Positions 10,607 through 23,408 of a DNA stretch of 64,000 bases are shown here, piece by piece. Made by a program: the position numbers and the translations under genes. The stretch lies in the NCBI RefSeq assembly GCF_003589595.1, contig NW_020653713.1, positions 2,179,551 to 2,243,550 on the forward strand. Direction: 5' to 3'. The notes beneath the pieces are model-generated. The model saw only the letters and a list, made by a program, of their open reading frames with translations, did not search any database and was not told the DNA's origin. How positions within the stretch are numbered: position 1 is the first letter of the stretch; every line of letters begins with the position of its first letter. This stretch comes from Hyposmocoma kahamanoa. Its lineage: Eukaryota > Arthropoda > Insecta > Lepidoptera > Cosmopterigidae.

Positions 10607-11029
10607 TGGAATATCTATAAAATTTGTAAACTGATATCACCAAAGAAAATTTAAGAAATAAATTTCGTGACCGAACGCAACACTTACGTGATCCATAATC
10701 TCAATGTACAGATTAAATAACAACATTTTAACGAGTGCCGCTTAATTGAACTCGCGTTCGATGTCGCAAACGTTTTCTTCAGACATCGAAGTTGTGAAAT
10801 TAATAACGTGATTATGATAAAAACCTTGATTACTTTTATATTATGTTCACATTTTATCTGTGTGATGAAAGTAAATTTGGAATTTAAGCATCAGAACATG
10901 CGTACACGTAGGAATGAATGTAATAATGTAAACGAATGGTTGACGTAAACGAGCGGATAAAATGACTAGAACAGGTTTCGAGGAGTGAATGGTTGGAGTG
11001 AATGAATATGCAATAGAGTCGTATTTGCG

Positions 11030-11260
11030 GTTGGTTTTTTAACCGACTTCATTCCTTTTTTTAATCGACTTCCGAATTTTTTTTTATAAAAAAGTTGTAA
11101 TTCCTTGTTATAAACCAGGGCCAGTATAGTCGGCGTGCCGGGTGGCAAACTAGGGGATGCATCCGGTTTCGCGTACTCTGCGTTAAACGATGTCAATAAA
11201 TTAGACGTAGTTCCAATAAATAAGCCGACAACCAAACTTTTCAAGTCGGCTTTGTTTTAA
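11030..11260 (+). repeat. R2 repeat, rearranged fragment
   Basis: TTTAACCGACTTC appears near 11038 and the 3' half (GGTGGCAAACTAGGGGATG ...) at 11150-11256, with the middle missing. Confidence 0.6.
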
Positions 11261-11384
11261 ATAAAAAGTTATAATTCTTAAATATCATATTCAAACGTGA
11301 CAAAAAGCCGTGGCAGCCTAGTACTTTGACCTACCGCCTCTCAAGCAAAGAGCGTGGGTTTGTGGGTGAAATTTAATTTGAAAT

Positions 11385-11545
11385 TTACCATAAACTCTTC
11401 GGTGAAGAAACATCTGAGAAGCAATGTAATGATGTGTGTGAAATTCCCAATACGCATTGGACCCGCGTGGGAACTACAGCTCATGCCCTCCCATTGTGAG
11501 AGTAGACCTGTGCTCAGCAGTGGGACTATATATAGGCTATTTGTT
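11385..11545 (+). repeat. LINE 3' untranslated repeat (GAAGAAACATC ... CAGCAGTGGG type)
   Basis: GTGAAGAAACATCTGAGAAG, CGCATTGGACCCGCGTGGGA and GACCTGTGCTCAGCAGTGGG mark a tail common in lepidopteran RTE-like LINEs. A matching piece is at 54478-54610, and small pieces at 28738-28785 (reversed) and 49266-49320. Confidence 0.72.
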
Positions 11546-11716
11546 ACACTTCATACATACTATTACATTTGATAATGACATATGTGTTTAACTTCCTCCG
11601 CTCGCATCTTTCTATTTGTACTTATCTGTTTGCCTAGCATCTTTGACCTGACCTTTTGAGGACATTATTTGATATGGATATAGTCGACCTTTCCTCAAGG
11701 AAAACTAGCTACTTTT

Positions 11717-12010
11717 TAGTAGCAGTAGAGCGCCTTGTGAAAGAGTTCGTCCAGGGAAGTACTGCCACCTTACCTATTTCTGCCGCCAAGCAGAGATGTC
11801 AGCATTACTGTGTTCCAGTTTTGAAGGGTAAGGTTGCTGGTGAGATTACAGGCGCATGGGACTTATGTCTCAGGGTGACGGGCGCAGTGGCAGTGACCCT
11901 CAGATTTCCGATTTAAAGCTTAGAGTGGCACTGCAATTGTCATGGACAGGCGTATAGCTTACCATCAGGTGCACGACTTGTTAGTCCCGTCACTTGACAT
12001 TATATAAAAA
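11717..12010 (+). repeat. R1 dispersed repeat, near full length
   Basis: Both ends present. P-like MITE copy A lies 15 bases beyond its 3' end. Confidence 0.88.
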
Positions 12011-12025
12011 AAAAACTTAGTTTAC

Positions 12026-12302
12026 CATTGACTTACAAATAAATGGACGACGGGTCTAATACAAAAACCACGAAAAAAATGTCCCAAGTCAACCTATTTA
12101 AACGTAGTGACATGTCAAGGAATATGAAAAAGCTAAAACGTTGAATTTAAATTGTAATGTCATCGCAGTACTGTCTAATTTTGCTTGCTTCGCTGTCAGT
12201 CGAACAAACGAAGACTAGAGCGTGAATGACGCTCTGTATACGATTTTAATGCCCTATAAGTTCGGACACTTTCTTGGACGTCCATATAATTGTAAGTCAA
12301 TG
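12026..12302 (+). mobile_element. P-like MITE copy A (TSD TAGTTTAC)
   Basis: 277 bp. Ends start CATTGACTTACAA; perfect 8-bp duplication TAGTTTAC on both sides. The right inverted end has lost part of the TTAGCGCGGACCCGACG segment, so this copy is internally damaged next to its end. Confidence 0.93.
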
Positions 12303-12309
12303 TAGTTTA

Positions 12310-14345
12310 CACATAAATTCTCTATACAAATTTGTAATGGCACGTTTCCAGAAAGTTTTGTGCTACTAAACTTATTAAGGAAGACCTAGACGAACTTGTT
12401 TAGATTAGATAAGAGTACCAGGGGGTCAATTCAGAACCTTACGATAACTCTGATTCGATTAGATATCGTAAGATTTCTTTTCATTTTTATTCACAACACC
12501 CGAATCGAACGTTCGTATTCGAAACCGAACGGAAATGACGTCACACCTGTACGATTACTTCTTCTCGACCGGCAAAGGCTACAAACGTTATTCAGAGCAC
12601 AGTTATCGAATCAAAGTTACCGCACGTCTTATTGTTTACAAAGCAAGACTGTAAATAAAGTCTGCATTTTGTTCAATTTTATTAATTTATTTTAATGCGT
12701 TCCTATATGTAATCCTTTAGAGTCTTATAATGTATATAATGTATAATATATGTATATAATGTATATAAAACGATTTTCATTTTTCTTATACATCTATTTC
12801 ACCGGCTAACTCCGTAAACGCTGTTTGATAAAGATGGGATGGTTGGGATCCGAATCGATCGTTTAACTCGAATGTTCCGAATAGCTCGGAAAGCTCCCTT
12901 CAATTGTAGAACAATATCCAGTCGATCGATTCGGTTAAAATATCAAAGAGTTCTGAATCGGGGTGCAGTAAGTTATATAAGTTGAAGAGATGGTTTACGA
13001 TTACACCACCGACAAACGAGAAAAAGTAAAGAGAAAGAAATAAGTTTATAACGAGTAATATACAGCAATTTGCTACATTACAATCTATTTTAATAACACC
13101 AATAACAATATTAACTAAATTGTTGTACTTATTGGTAAATAGCTGTACTACATAATAAACGTTAATGATATTTCGTTGCATTACTTTCTTAAACTTCCTT
13201 CATATTTACACACTGGTTTTTACTTATCAAAAGTAAAGCATCCAAATTAATAGCCTGTACCCGCTCACGCGATACATGCAGCCGTAGACGCATACCACAC
13301 CTAGAGGTGCCGGTGATGATTTTATACCGATTTATCGGATATCGAAGTTACAACAGGTAAAAGAACTAATATTAATTGCTATTTCGGTAACTACTCTAAC
13401 AAACCATAAAGTTTTTAATGCCTGGGTCTGTCATTTAAAAAAAAATAAACTTCAAAAATACGTCACGACAATCGTGTGTGTTATTGTTTGGGCTGGTGAT
13501 TTCGGTGTTTATTTATTGAAAACATATGGTAAGTAGCGTTTTTTAAGTTTACTCTGAATATAAATGTTTATAAACTATACTTTAAGGAGTAATTTCATGG
13601 TAAACGTTAGAACTACTCAAACGGAATATTATCATATTTACCCAAGTACACCAAAAATTTCATTAGTGCTTTTTAAGTGCAGGATTTGCGGTGTATTACT
13701 GCATTTTATTTGAGATGTTTTTGTTGGTAGTACGGAGGGTAATTATTTAGCAATGCAGAATAATAATTTTTATTTATAAAAACTTGTATTTAAACTGAAT
13801 GCTTTTCTAATTTGCGAAACCAAATAGCCGCCATTTATATAAAATAAATAGAAGAAGTTTTGCTATCCCCTGAAGAATCACTCTATAAGACACGAGTTTG
13901 AGAAAGTGAGGCATTGATTTAATACGATAATAAGTATTAATATACATATAAGTGCATATCGTAATGGCATTTAACAAGAACAACACGAGAACTTTACGCA
14001 TTGCATTTTGCAAATATGCTGTTCCTTTCTAAAACAACTACACAAGCACTTTTGGGTTTTGCAAGTTCAGCACGTTTAAAACACTTATTTCTAATTAAGG
14101 CGCCACCTTGATCGTAAATTGTCGTAAGAGACATACACGTAAATGGTAAACATCCTCCTTATACCACTAATCGAAATGGCAATGATACAATACTCATAAA
14201 AAACTTGTTTTAATTAAATTAAACAGCTCTGTTAATTAATGGTATAAGAAATCATTATAACCCACATTTAGAATCCAAATTTGTAAATAAGTTCCTTTGG
14301 ATTGTTAAATAAGACACACACTCATATCTGCTAGGCTACACAACT
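12310..14345. other. No recognisable gene
   Basis: Apart from the simple repeat at 12722-12770, only AT-rich unique-looking sequence. The open frame at 12396-12695 has no domain or coding bias. Confidence 0.55.
12722..12770. repeat. TATATAATG simple repeat
   Basis: Tandem TATAATGTATATAATGTATA units. Confidence 0.8.
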
Positions 14346-14349
14346 AGAA

Positions 14350-14475
14350 ATTACACTCAAACTTACGAGAGAAATAAATGTAGGCCATACAAATATTTCT
14401 CCCGGCCCGGGAATCGAACCCGAGACCTTTTGCGTGACAGTCTAGCATGGCAACCGTTTAGCCACACAGGCAGAT
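14350..14475 (-). repeat. tRNA-derived SINE (type A), 3'-truncated
   Basis: Head with GGTTCGATTCCCGGGCC on the minus strand, followed by AATATTTGTATGGCC; provides the uninterrupted site for the insertion at 10269. Confidence 0.88.
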
Positions 14476-14867
14476 TCATATCAAATTACCAATAATGAGG
14501 TTGTTACATTTTTTGACGTCACTTATTGCAAGTTTTGGATATGTGATTATGGAGGCTGATGGAAGTAATTAGCTGGACTTATATTATGCATTCTGGTAAT
14601 TTTCGAGATAATGGCCCCTGAAATTTTATTTTTCTTATTTTTATTGGCCTACAATAAAACTGAAACTAAATAATATAATATAATATATTGTACTTCTCGG
14701 TTTACTAATACCAGATATGTTAAAAATAAAATTTCGCCAAAAACGATTTACGATTACGTTACTTATGATGAGGGGGCAGAATAAGCCATCTTAAACCATT
14801 GGGCGGTCTTTATAATCTGTGTTCCCTGAAATCTTCAATTTGGAGTTATCCAACGCTAGAGAGAATG

Positions 14868-14985
14868 GCATCCTGTTTTTCATCACACTTGCTCATAAAC
14901 AGTGTCATGACATGCAGGCAAAGTCGACAGTAATATCCTAAATTATGCCTACGGGCTTTTTCATTAAATTACCGTCCTATGTATT
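14868..14985 (+). repeat. Unnamed dispersed repeat, copy 2
   Basis: GTTTTTCATCACACTTGCTC ... ACATGCAGGC ... CGGGCTTTTTCATTAAATTA; partner of 7855-7955. Confidence 0.62.
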
Positions 14986-15737
14986 TTTGACGTAAAGATT
15001 AAACAAAAAGTTTTTGTGCTCAAAAAAATCAGAACGCATATTTCGCATAAACTTGATGCATAAAAAACCAAACATTTCCATTCAACTATATTTTGTGAAT
15101 TCAAATTTGAAAATTATTAATTTATATCTAATACATTGTGGCTGCATACATCTGTGCCTTTTGTAACATTTTTATTATTAGCAATCTGTTTAAAAAAAAA
15201 AAGAAGCCCGCCATTTGCAACATCCGCAAATGTTGTGTGAAGTGACATTTATTCATACAAGAAATACATTAATGTAAAATTACACACCGTACGGTAAAAA
15301 TTACAAACCTCGAGTGATTAAACATTCGGACTTCTAACAAAATCTCGGAAGTAATTTCTTACTTACCACATACATACATAATGTACTGTTTCAAAACGCC
15401 GTGAACCGATTGAAGCGTCAATAATACCTAAACAGCTATGTTAAAGTCACCTAGTCTACTTCTCAGTTCTTACAAAACCTAGACTTTCCCACATTCTGAT
15501 TGAAAGTAGTAAATTATAGTCTGTTATCAGGTTATCTCATTTCAGAATCGCGGTGTTTTCACAGCCATGTATCTTCGTGTACACAATCATATTGCACAAG
15601 CACCTCACAACACTTGCTACTTCATTTTTTCTCATAACTGTTGTTAGATTATCTGCTGTAGAGATGATAATAATATATCGGAACCACATTAGGTGTATTT
15701 TTATAACTTATTTACTTATATAATTTTAGTTCGTTAT

Positions 15738-15922
15738 TTTCTACCGCCAAGCGATAGTGTGACTATTGCTGTGTTCCGGTTTTGAAGGGTAAATAAAGGC
15801 GCTGGTGAAGTTAGAGGCATATGGGACTTGTCAACTTATGTCTCAGGGTGACTAAACTACGTAAAACTACGAGTGGCACTACAATTCTTATGGGCGTGTC
15901 GTTTACTACCACCAGGCTAAAA
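15738..15922 (+). repeat. R1 copy with internal deletion
   Basis: Lacks the first ~45 bases and the GTGGCAGTGCCCCTCAG block. Confidence 0.8.
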
Positions 15923-16758
15923 AAATGGCTCTCGTCTCTATCGTAAACGCATTCTATTCTCAATAAAGTTTCATCATAGTCCGCCTTAGGGGCGCCTCTA
16001 ATAGGCGAATCGACGACACGCGGCGCTGCAAAACGAGCAATGCATTAAGCTTTTTACTCTACAAGATTACATTTCTTTAAGCCATGTCGTGTCGATGTTT
16101 ATATTTATTTGGCATTTTCAGAGAAATCAGTGCATTTACCATGAGTATGCCGTGATAGTTGTCTCTAGCGACCGCTTAATAAGATTATCTGTATCATTTT
16201 TTTTATTTTACTCGTATTTAAATTTTAAATTTGAATCATTCCATCTTCCTTCACTTTCTCATTTTGTTTTCGTACCACGGTCACTCCCAGCTCGACCGCC
16301 ACAACAGTCAGAGCTGTTAATAAGCTAATCATGTGTAACAGTTTATAAGTCTACACCCTTCATGTATCTATTTCTGTAATTCAGTTTCTAGGCCCATTTA
16401 GGGGCAAGTGCCTTAATAATAAAGTGTAGGGAGTGTTTTATACTGTTATACCTGTTTTTTACATTTACCTTTATATTGTTACAGCCTTTCTTTAAACTAT
16501 ACTTCTTTAATAAATTTTGTGGACCGGAAGTTTCCCATTCCATTGCCGTGAACCTGTTCACGGCTAGTTAGGGTTACAACCCTTTCAAGTTTATACAACC
16601 TCAAAAGGTTTTGGTTGATTCCGCACAACAGTGAAAGGGTTGCATCAATCACTTTGTAAAAAAAGATATTGTAAAATTGAGAACAGACACTGATTAGTAT
16701 ACGGTGTGAAAACACGATTCCAAAAAATTTTCACGATAGAAAAAAACACAAACTTACC

Positions 16759-17039
16759 CACTGACTTACAAATAAATGGACGACGGGTCTAATACAAAAA
16801 CCACGAAAAAATGTCCCAAGTCAACCTATTTAAACGTAGTGACATGTAAAGGAATATGAAAAAGCTAAAACGTTGAATTTAAATTGTAATGTCATCGCAG
16901 TACTGTCTAATTTTGCTTGCTTCGCTGTCAGTCAAACGAAGACTAAAGCGTGAATGACGCTCTGTATACGATTTTAACGACCTATAAGTTCGGACACTTT
17001 TTAGCGCGGACCCGACGTCCATATAATTGTAAGTCAATG
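16759..17039 (+). mobile_element. P-like MITE copy B (TSD AACTTACC)
   Basis: 281 bp with both 31-bp ends (first base pairs CACTGAC on the left, one substitution) and perfect 8-bp duplications AACTTACC. The interior is nearly identical to copies E, F and H. Confidence 0.95.
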
Positions 17040-17348
17040 AACTTACCTCAAAATTTTACACGAAAACCGCTGTATTCAATAGGTATTTTAAATATACCAA
17101 TGATTTTTTTTTTATATCAACTGAACTAAATAGAACACCTACCTATAGTAATGGTTTTAATTACGTTTGTAAAAAAAATAAATTCTGAAATAAAGCCAGT
17201 GTCCCTGTCGCTCGAGCCAAGCAAAATGAATCGTAGTAGTACGGGAAAAATTTGAATTAAAGCTGAGGTAATCAACTCTTAAGATACTTTAAAACTTTTG
17301 GGCAATTCTACAACGGACCTAACGGTCACAACATTTAACATTTGATAC

Positions 17349-17587
17349 CATTGACTTACAATTATATGGACGTCGGGTCCGCGCTAAAAAGTGTCCGCAC
17401 TTGTAAGGCGCTAAAATCGTATACAGAGCGCGACACTCCGCTTTAGTCTTCATTTGTTCTACTGACAGCGCGATACTGCGATGACATTACAATTTAAATT
17501 TCGAATAGGTTGACTTGGGACATTTTTTTCGTGGTTTTTGTTAGACTTGTTTATTAGACCCGTCGTCCATTTATTTGTAAGTCAATG
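17349..17587 (-). mobile_element. P-like MITE copy C, short subfamily (TSD TTTGATAC)
   Basis: 239 bp, reversed. Duplication TTTGATAC on both sides. It belongs to a shorter variant (with copy G) that lacks two interior blocks of the long form, and it has a small local duplication near TTAGAC. Confidence 0.94.
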
Positions 17588-17974
17588 TTTGATACGCAAA
17601 TATTTTACGCTGTCACTAACGAAAACCTCACCATAAACAAACTGTAGGTACTCAGAAATATATTCGAAAGTTCCACTATTGCTAACTAAATGCGTGCAAA
17701 ATGGTTTCCTCTCACTATGACGCTAAAAACCTTGGCAACTTCCCAAGCAAAGTTCCCTTAACCAAAGCTTTTTTTTATCGGACGATAGACGCAAAATCTA
17801 TTCGACCCTCAACTTTGTACGTGAAGTTTTCTTTTCGTGGCCAGTGAGCTGCCTCCAAAAGAGCTTTAGCAAATAATATACGCGGCTGCACGCCGACTGT
17901 GTGTATACTAGCCCTGGTTGCATGACAAGAAATTTTACAATTTAGTTCCAAGGAAAGCAAAAAGCAGTAATAAC

Positions 17975-18235
17975 AAAATTTTTTTATAAAAAACCGACCT
18001 GAAAAGGTCGTGGAATTAAATCTATTAGCCACGTTTTATTGAAATCGGTTAGCGGAAAGTGCGCGAAATACGATTCATTCCATAGTTTGCCACGCTTAGA
18101 GGTGGATTATTTTCTTCAAATTAAAATGGGACCAATAGTGAGGTTCCCTCTTTCCAACAAAAAAAGTACCATCGAAATCGGTTCACAAATGTCGACGCAA
18201 TCGCTTAATACACAGTCGAATTGAGAACCTACTCC
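17975..18235 (-). repeat. R2 repeat copy
   Basis: Reversed copy with the central ~200 bases (between the GGTGGCGAACTAG and CACCTCTAAG motifs) deleted. Confidence 0.78.
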
Positions 18236-18844
18236 TTGTTGTGAAGACAGTTAAAAAAGCATATTCATACAGGTATCATAATTTTATGGAGCAAACGTGG
18301 ATGGAAACGTGGAGAAAGAGTACCTACAACAAAGCTCTAATTTCACAAATTAAACTTATGTTTAGATCATTACATCGTCGCCTTAAATGGAAATCCTCGC
18401 GTACGTTTTTGCTGATTCTTGTTTAAAAAAAACTTATAAACTTCTTTCTCAAATATATTTAAATTAATATAGTATTTGAAAGAGATATAATTTAACTAAT
18501 TAAAATGCTAACAACAAACATTATCACGTTTACTGCATTTCACACCACATCTCTATCTTCCTCCTGAAAAATTACATGGAAATCACGAGGTATTCACTCT
18601 AAGACGACGATATGTCATTGTCACTTCGATGCTTCAAAAGAACAATTCAATCAGTGTTACTTGCCTTCTTCGATAAATTTACAAATTAAAACGTCTATTA
18701 TCCATTGTTACAATAATGTAACAATAGAATTATATTTCGTTATTGTTACTGACCAGATGCACTGCCACTTAGCCATCGAATTATAGAGGTATCCTCGACC
18801 CGGCGGATAGACAAACCTATAGAGTGAGACTGGTAATAAGGATA

Positions 18845-19050
18845 AGTCGTGCGCCTGGCAGTAAGCGACAGGCCTAACCATAACAATTGCAGTGCCACTC
18901 AGAGCCTTAGAACGACCTGAGGGGCACGGCCATTTCGCCCGTCACCCTGAGAAACGGGAACGTAGTAATGCTGACTTTACAGCTTGGCGGCAGAAATAGG
19001 TAAGGCGGCAGTACTTCCCTGGACGAACACTTTCACAAGGAGCTCTATTA
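18845..19050 (-). repeat. R1 dispersed repeat copy
   Basis: Reversed copy from GTCGTGCGCCTGGCAG to CAAGGAGCTC, with a deletion in the middle. Confidence 0.85.
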
Positions 19051-19444
19051 CGATCTTCAGTCTAATTCGATAATCTGAAGTGGTACCTCTTTACGGTCAG
19101 TCCAGAATATAGATTCATGAAGCAACAATTCGGTTGGACATTGTCGTGATGATGGTAAGTTCACGACTTTTGCTTAGTGTTAAGTTCAAACTTATTGTGC
19201 AACTTTAGCTTGTAATGACATTCGTTGCGAAAGTACGTCGCGAATTCGTACTTTTGTCATTTTAGCTAACGAACTAATTATATCAAAAACATTAAACTCA
19301 ATACGATTACCAAATAGTTTCAGTTATCGTACATTTTAGTAGGTATTGTACAAAATAGAATAACACAAAGACTCTTTTTATGGAAAGATATTTTTTGGGA
19401 AATTTCTCAAAAAATATCGATTACATTTCGAGACGATTTTCAAA

Positions 19445-19575
19445 TATCTCAGAGTGACGGGCGCAGTGGCAGTGCTCCTCAGATCTTTGCGATTTAAAGC
19501 TCTAAGTGGCACTGCCAACTGTTATGGACAGGCGTGTCGCTTATCACCAGACACGACTTCTTCGTCCTTTTACTT
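19445..19575 (+). repeat. R1 3' half
   Basis: Starts at CTCAGAGTGACGGGCGCAG and runs to the family's 3' end region. Confidence 0.82.
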
Positions 19576-19920
19576 TTTATCATAACATAAAAAATTAAAA
19601 TTAGCCAGACTTAGGGCCCCTGTACTTTCGATCTGGCCTTATTTAAAGACATCCTCACACTGATGCATGAACGCGTCGACATCACGTAACCCAAGTACGA
19701 TACGTGTAAAGGACGAGTGAATGTGAATATTGGCGCCTGCATTCTCGGACGATCGCTTGCGCAACCTTCGGCGTAATTGAACTATTGTATCGCTTTTATC
19801 TCTTCCGAACACTTTTTGTAACGTTGCTTAAGTGTGATATTGCTTCGTGGATTTCAATATTGTAATTTTCGATAGCGCTGGACAGTGCACTGTGAACAGA
19901 TATTATACATGATACATAAG

Positions 19921-20346
19921 TCAAAGTCAAAGATTATTTATTCCACAGGTAAAATAAATTTACACTTGAAAACGTCACATTTAAGCTACTGCTCGTTCAC
20001 TACGCTGACCTCCCTGAGAAGAACGAGCGAGAAACTCTAGGGATTGCTCTTTTCAAATAAACTTAAATGCTATGGAATTCACTTTGAATCAAATTTGTGT
20101 GGATTCTGGAGCCATGGCGTCTTTCCATACATCTTTATCTAACACGTAGTCTTCAGTTTTGTAATATGATTTTTCGATCAAAATCTTTTTAATGTAGTTT
20201 TTAAACTTAGGAAATGATAAACTTAATATATGCTCCGGAATCTTATTGTAAAAACGTATACAGTTCCCCATAAAAGAGTTGTTTACCTTGGTTAAACGAT
20301 ATCGTGGCACCATGAGTTTCATGAGTCTAAGGTTAATATTAGTATC
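19921..20346 (-). pseudogene. LINE 3' end (family K)
   Basis: Severely 5'-truncated copy; 20089-20322 encodes [20 protein letters not shown] and the following C-terminal residues, then the same 3' untranslated part and TCAAAG tail. Confidence 0.88.
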
Positions 20347-20625
20347 CTGGTACGTGTATAACTCTTAACCAGGCCAAGTGAAAAGGCTCTACTACTACTA
20401 AATACTAAATCATCTCCGTTGTGTGTCGATATCTCTATCAATCAATAGCAGTATTCTGTACGTTTGATATTCAGCTCTTCAATGTCGAGTCCATGGTGTA
20501 GTCTACTCATTCTATATGTATTTCATTTTAAAACTAAATTTCGAATAAACGAGATAAAAATTAAGATATGCTTAGTAATTTACATTGTACATAATTTTAG
20601 TAAGGCACCATCTATCGTTAGTGAT

Positions 20626-20911
20626 CATTGACTTACTATTATATGGACGTCGGGTCCGCGCTAAAAAGTGTCCGAACTTATAGAGCGTTAAAATCGTATA
20701 CAGAGCGTCATTCACGCTTCAGTCTTCGTTTGTTCGACTGACAGCGAAGCAAGCAAAATTAGACAGTACTGCGATGAGATTACAATTTAAATTCAACGTT
20801 TTAGCTTTTTCATATTCCTTTACATGTCACTACTTTTAAATAGGTTGACTTGGGACATTTTTTTCGTGGTTTTTGTATTAGACCCGTCGTCCATTTATTT
20901 GTAAGTCAATG
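20626..20911 (-). mobile_element. P-like MITE copy D (TSD TTAGTGAT)
   Basis: 286 bp, reversed; perfect 8-bp duplication TTAGTGAT. Long-form interior with few differences from the others. Confidence 0.95.
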
Positions 20912-21124
20912 TTAGTGATTGAATAAAATGAATGTAATCACATACAAATGGAAGTAAATTAATTTGTTACTCCGCGACCCAGTGAAGGTTAAATCGTGCA
21001 AAATAGCAGCGCTTGAGTTAAATATTTTCTCATGCAGTTAATTATCCCGCCTTTGACTTAAACTTTCACGATTTTCACACATTATTTGATTTATAATTCG
21101 GGACAATCTACTATTCTACAGGAC

Positions 21125-21475
21125 GAGGACGTCATCACCGTAGTAGAATCGTGCGTGAAGCTATTGAAATTAAAAAAAACACCTTAATTTCAACCGAGAA
21201 GGCGGTTTTAAGTTTTCATCGTCATGGGATCCAGTTATCAGCAATTGTAAACGACATCAAGTATCGCCTGACAAGTCGCCAGATCTCGTGAGTGTTGTGT
21301 GCCGGTCTAGTGAGAACCCTAGTGCACAAATAAATAATGAAGATCAAGTGCGGGTAGTTAGAAAACGCACGGCTAGAAGATGCTGACACCCTTCGAGACC
21401 ATGGACGTTGCAATGTGTCCGAAACGTCGAGGTAAATAAAATATGTTTTATACGTGATTAAGTCCCGAATTAAAA
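21125..21475 (+). pseudogene. Penelope-like element, C-terminal remnant
   Basis: The plus strand reads HRSRIVREAIEIKK, then after a one-base shift near 21180 NFNREGGFKFSSSWDPVISN and a long open tail to RKRTARRC and stop. REAIEI...NREGGxxxSxxW is the end of the Penelope GIY-YIG endonuclease domain (family knowledge). GTGTCCGAAACGTCG follows, the same motif as in the palindrome at 637-754. Confidence 0.75.
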
Positions 21476-21728
21476 ATCAAATTATTCCACCCTCCCATCC
21501 CATAAAATTAATAAAATAAATAACACAAGCGCAACTACAGTCACAAACCACCATCATAAATATACCCGACACGTGTTTCGCCTCTCCACAAGACATCCTC
21601 ATGGGCTGTTGACTTCTTGATATTAACATAATTGCAATAAAATCGCAATGGAGTCTTAATAGAATTACAACGACCAGTGGCCAGGCCGAACCGCCACTTC
21701 GAAACTCGAGAGGCGGCAATCTGCTAAG

Positions 21729-22014
21729 CATTGACTTACAAATAAACAGACGACGGGTCTAATACAAAAACCACGAAAAAAATGTCCCAAGTCAACCTAT
21801 TTAAACGTAGTGACATGTAAAGGAATATGAAAAAGCTAAAACGTTGAATTTAAATTGTAATGTCATCGCAGTACTGTCTAATTTTGCTTGCTTCGCTGTC
21901 AGTCGAACAAACGAAGACTAAAGCGTGAATGACGCTCTGTATACGATTTTAACGCCCTATAAGTTCGGACACTTTTTAGCGCGGACCCGACGTCCATATA
22001 ATTGTAAGTCAATG
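21729..22014 (+). mobile_element. P-like MITE copy E (TSD CTGCTAAG)
   Basis: 286 bp; perfect 8-bp duplication CTGCTAAG (21721-21728 and 22015-22022). Long form. Confidence 0.95.
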
Positions 22015-22019
22015 CTGCT

Positions 22020-22500
22020 AAGAGTAAAAGTAATCCCCGTGTGCCTGCCTATGAAGTTGCAAAACCATAGAGGCAGACGGACCAGTGCCATGAGGACGAC
22101 TTCACAAAGGTGGTGATGAGGAAGAGGAAGCCCACCAGCCGTGACATGTGCGGCACAGCACCGACAGGATCGAACTTTTCGCTCCGTCCGGCTATACCGA
22201 CGACGCTGCGGTATCTGTCGCGGCCACGTTACCCCACGAAGTCTAAGGAAATAGTGGAGTACCGACCGAACATCTATCGACCTCCATGAAGGAAGAGTTT
22301 TGGTCGAAGGGTGTCATATATCGACGATTCCGCGGCCGATTACCGGACACCAGATTGCGCCACACGTCGCCAACAAGTGCAATATGTGTAGATTAGTTAT
22401 TTAGTTTATTTTATTGTTATATTATATTGAATGTATGTCAGTCCTTGAGGTGTATATTGTATGGGTCATGTGGCCTGAAATAAATATCTAAATATCTAAA
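22020..22500. repeat. GC-rich block and A-rich retroelement-like tail
   Basis: 22030-22385 is far more GC-rich than its surroundings and has no long open frame; it runs into an AT-rich end with TAAATATCTAAATATCTAAA. This looks like the decayed 3' end of a retroelement, but I cannot name it. Confidence 0.45.
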
Positions 22501-22635
22501 TAAAAAATAAAGTGGTAACACTGTCACCTTTGTCACGCCTCTTTCCTTAATATTGATTAAATAAATATAGCTATTTCTATTCCAAAAAAAAACTAAATTT
22601 TTTCATAGTTTGGTTCAGAATTCCATGTTCTATTT

Positions 22636-22870
22636 TAAAATGAAATAATAAATAAATATTATGCAACATTACGTTGCTCTTATCCCAAAGTAAGCAACTA
22701 AAGTACTTGTGTCATGGAAATCGGAAACAACGACGACGGTACCACAAACACCCAGACCCGAGACAGAACAGAAAAGTTAGTTTTCTACATTAACCCGGCG
22801 GGGGATCGAAACCAGGACCTCAGAGACGGCGAAACCATGAGAACCAGTATGCAAACCACTCGACCCAAAG
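22636..22870 (-). repeat. tRNA-derived SINE (type C)
   Basis: On the minus strand: GGTTTCGATCCCCCGCCGGG (B box region), then GTCTCGGGTCTGGGTGTTTG and ACACAAGTACTTTAG, ending in ATTTATTTATTAT. The layout matches a SINE I recall from moth and butterfly genomes. The open frame on the plus strand across it is incidental. Confidence 0.75.
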
Positions 22871-23408
22871 TTGTCAATTATTTATTTTTTTTTTTGTTAA
22901 AATTGTAAGGAGCGATATTACGATGTCATTCTGGTATTTTCTATAAGTGTAGCAACAGGTTTAGTGGATTTTACAAAACAACATTAAAATGTATAAATCG
23001 ACTTGCGTTGCAAAACCTGTGGAAGCAGTTAACCGACAAAGAGGTTAGATTATCAAAAAAATGTTTATTTTTTGTTGCCACAATAGACGACAAATTGAAT
23101 GCATTGAGGTTTATAAAAGCGTGCCGCTGACTGAAAAGCTGAAAATCCGATAATATTTCTTACAAAACCCTATTGTAGTTAGATTCTGAATTCGGCATTC
23201 ATATAGGTCCATTTGATGCTGACTAAGATGTTTTATATCATCTTTATTCAGACCTTGAATAAAAATATTTGAAAGAACGGTATCTTAAGAGAAATCGAAC
23301 TTTTCTCCCGTCATATCAGGCCTACAATTAAAAAAGTCGTTTACATGGTACATAAATTTTGAAAGAGAGATTAGAAATTATATATTATCTGCGTAGGTAT
23401 ACATACAT

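Noticed and set aside
12396..12695. LTR or small gene with AATAAAG near its end
   Set aside because: No paired LTR, primer-binding site or domain could be found.
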